Assembly: GCA_029260115.1 (NCBI GenBank)
Contig: JAJDDW010000078.1
Coordinates: 1 to 56,610, forward strand
Origin: Phycisphaerae bacterium
Lineage (GTDB): Bacteria > Planctomycetota > Phycisphaerae > UBA1845
Direction: 5' to 3'
DNA length: 56,610 nt
Shown: piece by piece, positions 16,095 through 24,579 of the stretch
Layout of the letters: each line of letters begins with the position of its first letter
Numbering within the stretch: the stretch's first letter is position 1
The notes under the pieces: model-generated
The model's input: only the letters and a program-made list of their open reading frames with translations
Databases searched by the model: none
Told to the model about the DNA's origin: nothing
Made by a program: the position numbers and the translations under genes

Positions 16095-17888
16095 TCACGG
16101 TAACACTTTCCAATCACTCATAGAATCATCAAATCGATATCCCTGACCTCGGACGTGTATGGTGTGTGGCAATCGCACACCGGCCACCAATTGATAATTT
16201 GAAAAATGCATGGTTCCTAGCGTTCCCGCTTGGTCATGCCAGATCACAGCACGGCGAAGTTCATGGGTTTTGGTGTCGAAGGCCAAGCGAACGACCGCGC
16301 CTTTTTCTAAGGGTGAAATAAGTTCTTCGACTTCGCTCGAAACAATTTCTGTAGCCGCAAACTCGTCGGTAAAAAACATGTCGACAGGCGACTCGCTGCC
16401 ATCGTCAAAACGATAGCCTACATTGGCTCCGTCGTGATACAGCGCCATCGGATTTAGAGAATCTGCAGACTGAAACAACCGCTGATATACCAGATGCAGT
16501 ACCGAAAGAACGCGACGCTCGAACGAGCGAATATCCTGGCTACGCCGGCCATCGTGATTGAGAACCTGAATTTCCGCGGCATCGACCTCCATGAGCCTAG
16601 CCGGCTGACCTTCTTCGTCGTATTCCTGCAGCAATAACGCCCCTTCGTTTGTAGCTTGGGCATCGTACGCATCGAGCGTTTTCCATGTCGATCTCATGCT
16701 TTCATCGTAGGTGCGGCAGGCGTGCCATTGGTATTTTGTCGCAACGGTACCCGCAGCTTTGACGCCGACGGCTTTTCTAAAGGCCCAGATCACGCGATCC
16801 ACTTCTCTCCCATTGGCTTGGCCATCCGGAAAATAGGCACGCTGCATGTGCGGCGCTACTGGACGAAGGGGTACGACGGTTCGACCGGGTCGTCCATTAC
16901 GCTCGAAATCGATGAGTAGATTCCAATAGCCTGGATAGGTGCCGAGTAGGCTTACGAAATGGTTTGACGATGTTATGGGCGTGGTGCCGATGGCGACGAT
17001 GCGATCGCCGCGTCGCAAACCGGCTTCGTATGCAGGGCCAGCGCTGCGGATTTCGTCGATCACCACGACCTGTCGATCTTCTTGGACAGTTGCTTCAAAA
17101 GATCCATGCTGCGCGAGACCGCCAGCCCGAAGCAGTGGCATGAAGCGACGAATCTGGTTGCTGGTGATCGCATAGCCAAAACCGACGTTGAATCGACCTC
17201 GGGTGTTGATCGAGATTCGGCCATTGATTCCAATGACTTCGCCATTTTCGTTAAACAGAGGGCCACCCGAATTTCCTGGGTTAATCGGTGCGTCGATTTG
17301 AATGCAGTCGGAATAGGTCAAGTTGCCTTTCACGCCCCACTGGTACCGGTGAACACCCGTCACCAACCCTAACGTTAGCGAGGGATTTTCATCTTCGGTT
17401 AGGCTAAACGGATTTCCCAGGGCCAAGGCGGTGTCACCCACGCGAACTTGGCCAGAGTCTCCAAGCGGTGATAAGGGGAACGTGTCACGGCCTGTGAGCT
17501 GGAACATCGCGACGTCGCCGATGGGGTCGATGCCTAATACGTGAAGATCGTAGCGCTGGCCATCACTCAGTCCGCCGAATCCGCTGCGCGAACCTAACAT
17601 GCTGGCGACGACGTGATAATTGGTTAAACCAAAGCCGTTTTCGTCGATGAGAACGCCAGAGCCTCCGCCTCGCTGCTCATTGTTGTAAATGGCTACGACG
17701 CTTGGTGTGACTCGATTGACGACTTGGATTCTTTGCCGCTGAGCTTCTAACACGACGTCGGGCACGTGGACCAGTGGCGACGATGGTTGAACTGTAGTGT
17801 CAGCAAACAGGCTGGTTGTAGAGCAGACATAAAGCACCACTAGCGTCAACAGCAGTGGCGACAAATCTATCCGGGAAAAACGTGTCAT
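16095..17888 (-). CDS. HtrA/Deg-type serine protease with PDZ and a C-terminal extension
   Basis: The 597 residues comprise a signal/anchor segment (about 9-29), an S1C protease domain with intact triad H92 (LTNYHVV), D125 (IGDVAMFQL) and S208 (NPGNSGGPL), a PDZ domain (about 255-350, EAGLRRGDRIVAIG) and an unassigned C-terminal domain (about 365-597) not found in classical DegP. That domain is rich in Asp/Arg and aromatic residues and may bind substrate. The likely site of action is the periplasm, in degradation or refolding of misfolded proteins. It is the only catalytically competent member of three consecutive paralogues and lies 16 bases after the NPCBM gene. Confidence 0.9.
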   Translation of the reverse strand: MTRFSRIDLSPLLLTLVVLYVCSTTSLFADTTVQPSSPLVHVPDVVLEAQRQRIQVVNRVTPSVVAIYNNEQRGGGSGVLIDENGFGLTNYHVVASMLGSRSGFGGLSDGQRYDLHVLGIDPIGDVAMFQLTGRDTFPLSPLGDSGQVRVGDTALALGNPFSLTEDENPSLTLGLVTGVHRYQWGVKGNLTYSDCIQIDAPINPGNSGGPLFNENGEVIGINGRISINTRGRFNVGFGYAITSNQIRRFMPLLRAGGLAQHGSFEATVQEDRQVVVIDEIRSAGPAYEAGLRRGDRIVAIGTTPITSSNHFVSLLGTYPGYWNLLIDFERNGRPGRTVVPLRPVAPHMQRAYFPDGQANGREVDRVIWAFRKAVGVKAAGTVATKYQWHACRTYDESMRSTWKTLDAYDAQATNEGALLLQEYDEEGQPARLMEVDAAEIQVLNHDGRRSQDIRSFERRVLSVLHLVYQRLFQSADSLNPMALYHDGANVGYRFDDGSESPVDMFFTDEFAATEIVSSEVEELISPLEKGAVVRLAFDTKTHELRRAVIWHDQAGTLGTMHFSNYQLVAGVRLPHTIHVRGQGYRFDDSMSDWKVLP

Positions 17889-17904
17889 AAATCTATTGCG
17901 CTAT

Positions 17905-19170
17905 CTACTGAGTGTTGGTTGATGTTTCTGACTGAGAAGGATTTTTGATAAGTCTAGCACCCGCCCAATCGGCGTGGTCGGCTAAGTCTAATTCGTCTCC
18001 GTAATCAACTAAAAGGGTCAAGACATTGACACTTGATATGTCTACGCTAACCAGGATTGGTTGATCTGTTCCATGTACCAGGCCGCTGTCGAATAGAATC
18101 TTCTCGTCGCCGAGGACTTGAAACACAACGTTGCCACGCGGGGCTACGCTGTCATCTAAGCCAATGATTGAGACGAAAAGGTCGTAGGATTTGTTCACAT
18201 CAAAACTTACGCGCGTGCGGCTATGGACGCCTAATCCTTTTTCGTACTCGATACCGCCGAGGCGTAAGGGGTGCATAGCCACGGTTCGATCGCGACGTAT
18301 GGGCCAAGGTCGGTGAATGCGTCCTTCTATAGTTTCAGCAAGAGAAGAAATATCGCTGAGGTAAGTAATGCGGCGACTGAAGAATTTTATCTGCTTAACA
18401 AGATCGATGGGCAGCGAAAGCTGGAAAGGCTGCGAAAGCTTGCCGGCTACGTTAGTGTCAATAATTAACTGACGCTTATCTAACCGATTCACTTGGCCAA
18501 TGATGGAAGAGCCGTCCGCTAAATCGATGCGTTGTCCAGAATTCTTGCTGGGTGGGCCAGTCCCGGCGAAGACTATCCCGAATATTTTATCTAGCTTAAA
18601 CAGACGTTCGCGTTCGCTAAATACAAAACTGCCATCGCGCGGGCCCAGTGAAGATAGCCTGCCTCTCATCACCTGGGCCTTGTCATTACTTCTCGTAATT
18701 AAGACATCATTACCGGGCAACGGCTTGTCTAAGGCGTCGAAAAAAAGCTGGGCAGATGCGGCGAAGCCGTCGGCATGAGCGAGCTTCACTCCGGCTAAGG
18801 TTTCATAGGGTAAAGTGATTGACGCGCCCCACAGCGTGCGCACGACAATGGCATCTTCAACACTGTCTAACAACTCCGCGTATAAACGGCCTCCGTCTGC
18901 AAGGAAGACGGTCACATCGCCCTTTTTTGCCTGTGGCGTAGCTTCAAAAGTGATAGACATCAACTCATCGAAGCTAAGCATTGGCCGGGTCGCATCGGCT
19001 GCGAGCTGCACCTCATCGTTCGTTATCGCGATGAGACGGCCTACTATTGGATGTCCATCGATATATAGCGCGCTTGCAGTTATCGTTTGGGCGCGAGCCA
19101 AGGGCGCGGCACAGAGGACTATACTAGCGGCGACGGTGATGAGACTAAGGTTTCTTGGCCAATTCTTCAT
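17905..19170 (-). CDS. Secreted NPCBM/NEW2-domain protein
   Basis: A signal peptide (about 1-27, ending ARAQ) leads 421 residues. The N-terminal two thirds are repeated beta-rich units about DGHPIVGRLIAITNDEVQL and DGSSIIGQVNRLDKRQLII, like planctomycete domains that precede NPCBM. The C-terminal domain (about 265-410) has the NPCBM pattern: RTVAMHPLRLGGIEYEKGLGVHS, then FDVNKSYDLFVSIIGLDDSV, GNVVFQVLGDEKILFDSG and LTLLVDYGDELDLADHADWAGARLI. NPCBM domains bind glycans. The start (ATG 19170) lies 26 bases inside the preceding gene. It may tether the complex to a polysaccharide. Confidence 0.85.
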   Translation of the reverse strand: MKNWPRNLSLITVAASIVLCAAPLARAQTITASALYIDGHPIVGRLIAITNDEVQLAADATRPMLSFDELMSITFEATPQAKKGDVTVFLADGGRLYAELLDSVEDAIVVRTLWGASITLPYETLAGVKLAHADGFAASAQLFFDALDKPLPGNDVLITRSNDKAQVMRGRLSSLGPRDGSFVFSERERLFKLDKIFGIVFAGTGPPSKNSGQRIDLADGSSIIGQVNRLDKRQLIIDTNVAGKLSQPFQLSLPIDLVKQIKFFSRRITYLSDISSLAETIEGRIHRPWPIRRDRTVAMHPLRLGGIEYEKGLGVHSRTRVSFDVNKSYDLFVSIIGLDDSVAPRGNVVFQVLGDEKILFDSGLVHGTDQPILVSVDISSVNVLTLLVDYGDELDLADHADWAGARLIKNPSQSETSTNTQ

Positions 19171-20254
19171 AATATTGTTCTACTAGCTGGCGGTAACGGC
19201 TTGGGAAGCTATCGCGTAGGGCTTGGAGAATTTGTTCACGCTGTGCGGGCGGCATCGAACCCCAGCGGTCTGCAGGATTCGCTCTACGCCCTTCGCGAAG
19301 CATACCATCTTTGGCATCGCCGCCTGAAAGTTTTCCTTTCTCCATAGGCTTATCCTGAGGTTCTGGTTTTCCGGAACCATCCTTTTCTTGCTGTTGCTGT
19401 TGCTGTTGTTGTTGCTGCTGTTGTTGTTGTTCTGATTCACTGCTGCTGCTACTGCTGCTGTGCTCATCTTCCTCAGCACCGTCGATTAGTTTTTCGAGCA
19501 ACTCGATGATGCGCGTCTGTCGCTGCTGAACGGGTTCATCGGCTTCGCCGAATGCGAGGCGGCGACGCGAGAAGCCCATTAGATCTACCACATCCCCCAT
19601 ACTTTCGGGTTTTCGGCCTGCTAACTCGGCCAACATTTGCTGGGCGGTAATGATGAGCCTTTGCGAAGCGCCGGTGTAGGTTTTCAAAAAGTTGTCCAGA
19701 GTTTTATATGCCTCTTCATATTGCATATCGGATAATAAACACGCGCCCCGAAGAAATGCTATCTCTCCCGCATCGTAGGTATAGGTAGACAAATCCCAAT
19801 CGGCGCTTTCGTATACCTTCTCGATTAATTCGCCGGCTTCGCGCATACGTTCCATCGCGACGAGCGATTTAATTTCGTACACCACCGCGTGCGTGGACAC
19901 GAAAGGATTTTCAGAGGTTCGCAATTCCTTGAACAATTGCACAGCTTGCATATAGTCGTCCGCATCGAACGCATCCAACCCCTCGCGAAATGTGGGTACT
20001 AAGACAGAAAGTCCTTGGGCGAGAAATTCTGCGCCGTCGCAATCGTCGCAGGCTTGCCAAGTGGTTTGGATCAAATCGCGAGCTTTGGCAGGCAGTGATT
20101 CGTCTGCGGCGACGCGTTCAACAAATCGGTCGGCTGGACTTGCCCAGGCTATGGCGCCTGAATCAAGGGCTATGACAGATGTCGCCAAGCAAGCCGTCCA
20201 TAACAATTTCGATATTTTCAAAGTATGATTCGTATGCGATGATGTGACTATCAT
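19145..20254 (-). CDS. Secreted TPR-like protein with poly-Gln tract
   Basis: The 369 residues have a signal peptide (about 12-38, ending AIAWAS) and helical TPR-like repeats (about 60-205, for example LSVLVPTFREGLDAFDADDYMQAVQLFKELR). A low-complexity acidic hinge contains a seven-Ser run and exactly 14 consecutive Gln. The C-terminus is conserved-looking: NPADRWGSMPPAQREQILQALRDSFPSRYRQLVEQYYEELAKK. Mixed CAA/CAG codons show the Gln tract is not a pure slippage repeat. It overlaps the previous gene by four bases (ATGA). Probably a periplasmic scaffold. Confidence 0.75.
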   Translation of the reverse strand: MIVTSSHTNHTLKISKLLWTACLATSVIALDSGAIAWASPADRFVERVAADESLPAKARDLIQTTWQACDDCDGAEFLAQGLSVLVPTFREGLDAFDADDYMQAVQLFKELRTSENPFVSTHAVVYEIKSLVAMERMREAGELIEKVYESADWDLSTYTYDAGEIAFLRGACLLSDMQYEEAYKTLDNFLKTYTGASQRLIITAQQMLAELAGRKPESMGDVVDLMGFSRRRLAFGEADEPVQQRQTRIIELLEKLIDGAEEDEHSSSSSSSESEQQQQQQQQQQQQQQEKDGSGKPEPQDKPMEKGKLSGGDAKDGMLREGRRANPADRWGSMPPAQREQILQALRDSFPSRYRQLVEQYYEELAKKP

Positions 20255-22341
20255 GGCGTATCTACCCTCTCACGCATTTCCTTAGCGACCCCTTCGGTTT
20301 CTAGCTGACGCGAGGAGGTGGCCTTTAGTTGTAATAAAAGTGCATCTTCTGGCTCATCTCCGGCTTCGTGGGCATTGTGAATGGCTGTGGTTCTCGAGTT
20401 AATGCGTAACTGCATGGACTTCAATAGCTTTAGCTCACCGGAAAGCGGTAAGAGCGAATCGTCTTTCTTTCCTTTTTGTTGTTGACCCTGACCACCGCCC
20501 TGCTCTTCGTTTTCTTGCTGCATTTTTTTGACGGCATCAAGCAACTGCTCGAGCGCATCGATGATTTCCTGTTCGATGGCTTGGGTCAACATGCCAGTCC
20601 GCAATAAGCTAAGGCGCTGCGATACGGACTGCATATCTTTTGTAATTTGTTCTACCACATAAGGGAACACAATGGTCGTGCCATCTTCATCTAAAATATG
20701 CGCACAGCTAGCCGCCTGTTCTGAGAGTGCCCCCTGCTTGGCAGAGAGTTCTGCGATTTGAAGTTTTTCTGGCCTTTTGAAGGCGTCGCGGCCAATATGA
20801 TCCAACACAAGCGTCTCGGCGTTAATGGCCTTTTGCTTGGAAAGCAGCACGCGGAATCTCGCTTCCAAATGCCGCAAGGTCTCAGCTCGGTCTTCTTGGC
20901 GTAACTGACTCAACGCTTCTTCTAGCTCTAACTCCGCTAGTTGCAGCTCTTCAATCGCACGGTCCTGCTGAGGCAATGCTTCTTCGGACTTCTCTTGTTT
21001 CAAAGACTCAGCCGCATCCTTCATCTCCTGCTCGGCATTTTCGATATTTTCCAGGCCCGGAGGCTCTTCATCGACAGGTTCATCACTCTCATCTTGCTGC
21101 TGCTGTTGCTTGTCGGCTTGACCCTTTTCTCCTTGCTCGCCCTTTGGACCTTGTTTGCCCTTTTCGCCTTTTTTCCCTTTGGGGCTTTCCTCACCCTTTT
21201 GGCTCTCTTGGCCTTTTTGACTTTGAGGACTTTTCTGCCCTTGCTCGCTTTTTGAATCGCTTTTTGAATCGCTTTTTTTTCCGCTTTGCGATTTACCTTG
21301 TTGAGATTCACTGCCCGGCGATTGGCCGCTTTTCATCTGGTCGGCTAATTGTTCCGTTTCTTTAGACAACTCTTCTTGACGCTTGGCTACATCTTTTTTC
21401 TTTTTCTCTTGATCTAGTTTCTTCTTGGCTTGTTCTAGCTTCTCCTTAGCTTGATCGAGCGACTCCTTGGCTGATTGCTGTTGCGATTTTGTCGAAGATT
21501 CGTCGCCACTTTGCATACCCTGCTTGGCTTTGGACATGCTGTCTGACGCTTTGGATAGAGATTTTGAAGCCTGGCTAGCACTTTTTTTGGGAGAGTCCTC
21601 GTCTTGCTCAGCAGAATTTTCTTCCTTCATTTTCTCGGCGATTTTTTCCACCTGCTCAGCCAGCGCCTCTGCCTGCTCGGCTAGTGACTCTTGCTGCTGT
21701 TCAAGCGATTTTTCATCCGCTGCGCCATCACCCTTAGCAGCCGTATCTTTCGATAGCTTATCTTGTTGACCTCTAAGATTATCCAACTGCCCAAGTGCCT
21801 GCTCGATTTGCTGGCCAAGCGCGCTCTGAGAATCTTGTTGATCGACGTCATCGCGTAATGACCGCTGCTCTTTCAATAATCGTTGCACGCGTTCTTGATA
21901 CGCTTTGAGTCGTTCGATTTCGCTGCGACGTTCATCGTTTTCACCGTCGCGCTGCATGAGAATGTTAAGCAGCGCATCTGCATCTTCAACCCATTTAGTT
22001 TGTGCATCCAGCGCATTACCTGAAGAACCAGCGTCATCTAACAAACGAATGATATCTTCGAGACGATCTTTTAGACCTAGTTCGCCGGACCGTTCGAGAA
22101 CTTTAGCTAGCCGCTGGGCATTTTCCGGTTCGGTTTCGGAGAGTTCTTCTCGTAGCCGAAATATGCGATCTTGAAAACGCGTGTACCGATCGTGAATCAT
22201 GCGCTGCTTTCGCGCGAGTGGTGCCTCCTCAGTGCCACCAGTTGGTGTATCCGGTCTTGGCTGAGGTTGGGCAAAGACTACTGACGTACCCAGGGTGAGC
22301 AGTATGAGTAGAAGCGGTGTTTTCCAGTATCGTGGATTCAT
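20251..22341 (-). CDS. Secreted long coiled-coil protein with collagen-like segment
   Basis: The 696 residues carry a signal peptide (about 1-24, ending VVFA). Long heptad-rich coiled coils (about 40-330) pass into a highly charged Lys/Ser/Gln/Glu region. Around residue 385-410 is a run of Gly-x-y triplets (KGKKGEKGKQGPKGEQGEKG) resembling a short collagen-like stretch. A second helical domain (about 430-690) follows, with another Gln/Gly-rich linker. No enzyme motif is present. It is likely an elongated periplasmic scaffold or cell-wall spacer. It follows the DUF4175-like gene by 77 bases and overlaps the TPR gene by four. Confidence 0.75.
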   Translation of the reverse strand: MNPRYWKTPLLLILLTLGTSVVFAQPQPRPDTPTGGTEEAPLARKQRMIHDRYTRFQDRIFRLREELSETEPENAQRLAKVLERSGELGLKDRLEDIIRLLDDAGSSGNALDAQTKWVEDADALLNILMQRDGENDERRSEIERLKAYQERVQRLLKEQRSLRDDVDQQDSQSALGQQIEQALGQLDNLRGQQDKLSKDTAAKGDGAADEKSLEQQQESLAEQAEALAEQVEKIAEKMKEENSAEQDEDSPKKSASQASKSLSKASDSMSKAKQGMQSGDESSTKSQQQSAKESLDQAKEKLEQAKKKLDQEKKKKDVAKRQEELSKETEQLADQMKSGQSPGSESQQGKSQSGKKSDSKSDSKSEQGQKSPQSQKGQESQKGEESPKGKKGEKGKQGPKGEQGEKGQADKQQQQQDESDEPVDEEPPGLENIENAEQEMKDAAESLKQEKSEEALPQQDRAIEELQLAELELEEALSQLRQEDRAETLRHLEARFRVLLSKQKAINAETLVLDHIGRDAFKRPEKLQIAELSAKQGALSEQAASCAHILDEDGTTIVFPYVVEQITKDMQSVSQRLSLLRTGMLTQAIEQEIIDALEQLLDAVKKMQQENEEQGGGQGQQQKGKKDDSLLPLSGELKLLKSMQLRINSRTTAIHNAHEAGDEPEDALLLQLKATSSRQLETEGVAKEMRERVDTP

Positions 22342-22418
22342 GGTTTTCTATCCCAGCCCGAATACTTCAGCCCGGAGCTATTCATCATATCATAGCACCG
22401 GCTGCATCAATTGGCTGA

Positions 22419-24548
22419 TTAATCTTCAAAAACGTCGTCTCCTCGCTTATCGAGCGAATCCTTCGTCTCGGTATGCAGTTCATTTTGCAATCGCATGATA
22501 TCACGCAACATATTCACCAGCTCGTGATACCCCTCCCATTGTATCATGCCGTCCAGGATCGATTGCATTTTTCTTAAAATCACCTCCTGGTTCTTGTCTA
22601 TCGAGCGATCCACCTGCCCTTGCGATTGTCTGGACCATCGCCTTATTTCGTCGGCAGCGTCGATCAAATCGCGGGTGGCCAGCGAAGTCAGCGGGGCGAT
22701 AATACTACCCGCTAGGCGCTCGACTTCATCTTTAGTATCGAGCTGATTGATGCGTAGCTCGTCAAGAATCTGCTGAAACTGCTGGCGGACGATGTTGACC
22801 GAGCGGGCGAGGTTACGCTGCCGCCGTTCTAGCGGCGAAAGCAACTGGGCTAGCTGCGCGTTATCCAATTCTCCCCTGGCTTGCCTAGCGACCGTTAGTA
22901 GGTCTCCGCGAAGCCTCTCTTGGGAATGGACGATGCGCTGGAAGTCCAAGCGATATTCTTGTTCACGTCGGGAAAGCTCGGCTAATAGCTCATCGCGAGA
23001 TACGATACGCAGTGTCACTACCGTTGCATCAGAAGTGCCCGGGCCTGTGACGTCGTTAAAATCTGATGCGTGAGCGCCCAGAAATAACCGATCACCTTCG
23101 ACAGCCTCCGAGGCGAGGATGGGCCAATTCATTGTTGTTAAAAATTGCTTGCGGGCTGGCACAAACTCTGGCAGCGAAACCGGCATCTCTTCAGCGGTTT
23201 CGTCGTCCACCCGGTAGAACAATTCTAGCGTCGCTAGACCATATGTATCGCGACATTCCACCGCTATAGGCAAGATGGCCTCACGGGTGACCATATCGCC
23301 CACGCCCGGAATCCGTACCCGCACGAAGGGTGGCTCATCTTCAATCACACGAATCGAAAAACGCACCGGCCTTTTATTATCTAACCCAACCTGATCGCGC
23401 ATTTGAAAATGATACGTGTCAGTTTCCTTAGGTGAGAAAGTGACGCGGGACCATGAATCATCTGCAGATTCGGTCTGCGACACCGGGCCATCTCCGTTCA
23501 CCAACGAGATTTCTGCCAAGGACTTACTCGCCATCACCGCCAACGTCACCTGACTACCTTGAAGCACTTCGATATGCCTTTGACCATCGCCATGCGTCAC
23601 GAGAGCTTGCAGACTATATGCAGGCGGATCAACCTGAATCTCCGACGCCGCGACGTGAGGCCTCTCCTCTAGCTTCGCCTCATACCAACGCGTGCGATCG
23701 TCTCCGCCACGTAGAGAGAATTGAAAATTCTCTTTCGCATCTTTGAATGTATAACGATACCGATACGCGCTGGCACTACCCACCGTCACCATCATCTCTC
23801 GGCCTCGCTTGCCTGATATTGTTTCGTAGTGAAATTCTACCTCGCGCGGCGGATCGCCTTCGGCATGGGCCTGAATAATCAAATCATCGCCGATCGCGCC
23901 GAACAAGACTTCTCCGTCTAGCTCCACGACCAGATGCGTGCGTTGAGGCCAGGGTGTTTTTTGTAATAGTACATTTCGCTCAAACCACATCCCTACCACT
24001 TCCGGCGCCAAAAACAAAGCTGAGGCTGACAGGGCGACTAAAACGATGAGACGGATGCTTACGCGGTGGGCATGTTGGCGATTGACCACGACGTCAAAAT
24101 CTAAGCCCGAGACAGCAGCCGTGGCTTTATCAATCACGCTGCGCATCAAGGCTGGAGAATTCGACGATCGCTGAGGCATCTCGCCGCTTGAAAATCTCAC
24201 TGCTGAAATCAATACCGATGATAGCTGGGGATAAGATCGCTCGACCAAATGAGCCGCTTCTGCTGGTCCCATTTTCAATCGCAAGGGTTTTAATAGTCTG
24301 CGCCAGGCAATGAAAAGTACGATCGCTAGCGCCGCTGCGCCGTATGCGAATCGCATACTCCATCGTAAGCCATGAGAGCCGTAATCCATCGCAAAACTTA
24401 TGACGGATAGGACCAGCATCATTGCAGCCATTCGCATGATTGCGTCCAGCGTGACCAGCATTCGTAGCCGGCGCACCACGCGCATCAGCCGCGCACGAAC
24501 GTGCTTGTCGAGATCAGGTTGGTTGGAATACGAATTACTCATAGCCAT
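22419..24548 (-). CDS. DUF4175-like membrane protein
   Basis: Started at ATG 24548 (an ATG six bases later is also possible), the protein has about 709 residues. Two membrane segments near the N-terminus and a third around residue 160-185 (LIVLVALSASALFLAPEVV) lead to a periplasmic part with beta-sandwich repeats (VELDGEVLFGAIGDDLIIQAHAEGDPP; VDPPAYS; EDEPPFVRV) and a C-terminal coiled coil with ERLAGSIIAPLTSL. This layout matches DUF4175 proteins found beside MoxR/VWA genes. 31 bases separate it from the VWA gene upstream. Function unknown; probably anchors the VWA proteins to the scaffold proteins encoded next. Confidence 0.75.
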   Translation of the reverse strand: MAMSNSYSNQPDLDKHVRARLMRVVRRLRMLVTLDAIMRMAAMMLVLSVISFAMDYGSHGLRWSMRFAYGAAALAIVLFIAWRRLLKPLRLKMGPAEAAHLVERSYPQLSSVLISAVRFSSGEMPQRSSNSPALMRSVIDKATAAVSGLDFDVVVNRQHAHRVSIRLIVLVALSASALFLAPEVVGMWFERNVLLQKTPWPQRTHLVVELDGEVLFGAIGDDLIIQAHAEGDPPREVEFHYETISGKRGREMMVTVGSASAYRYRYTFKDAKENFQFSLRGGDDRTRWYEAKLEERPHVAASEIQVDPPAYSLQALVTHGDGQRHIEVLQGSQVTLAVMASKSLAEISLVNGDGPVSQTESADDSWSRVTFSPKETDTYHFQMRDQVGLDNKRPVRFSIRVIEDEPPFVRVRIPGVGDMVTREAILPIAVECRDTYGLATLELFYRVDDETAEEMPVSLPEFVPARKQFLTTMNWPILASEAVEGDRLFLGAHASDFNDVTGPGTSDATVVTLRIVSRDELLAELSRREQEYRLDFQRIVHSQERLRGDLLTVARQARGELDNAQLAQLLSPLERRQRNLARSVNIVRQQFQQILDELRINQLDTKDEVERLAGSIIAPLTSLATRDLIDAADEIRRWSRQSQGQVDRSIDKNQEVILRKMQSILDGMIQWEGYHELVNMLRDIMRLQNELHTETKDSLDKRGDDVFED

Positions 24549-24579
24549 ATGCACAAGGTCGAGTGTATCAGATGATAAC

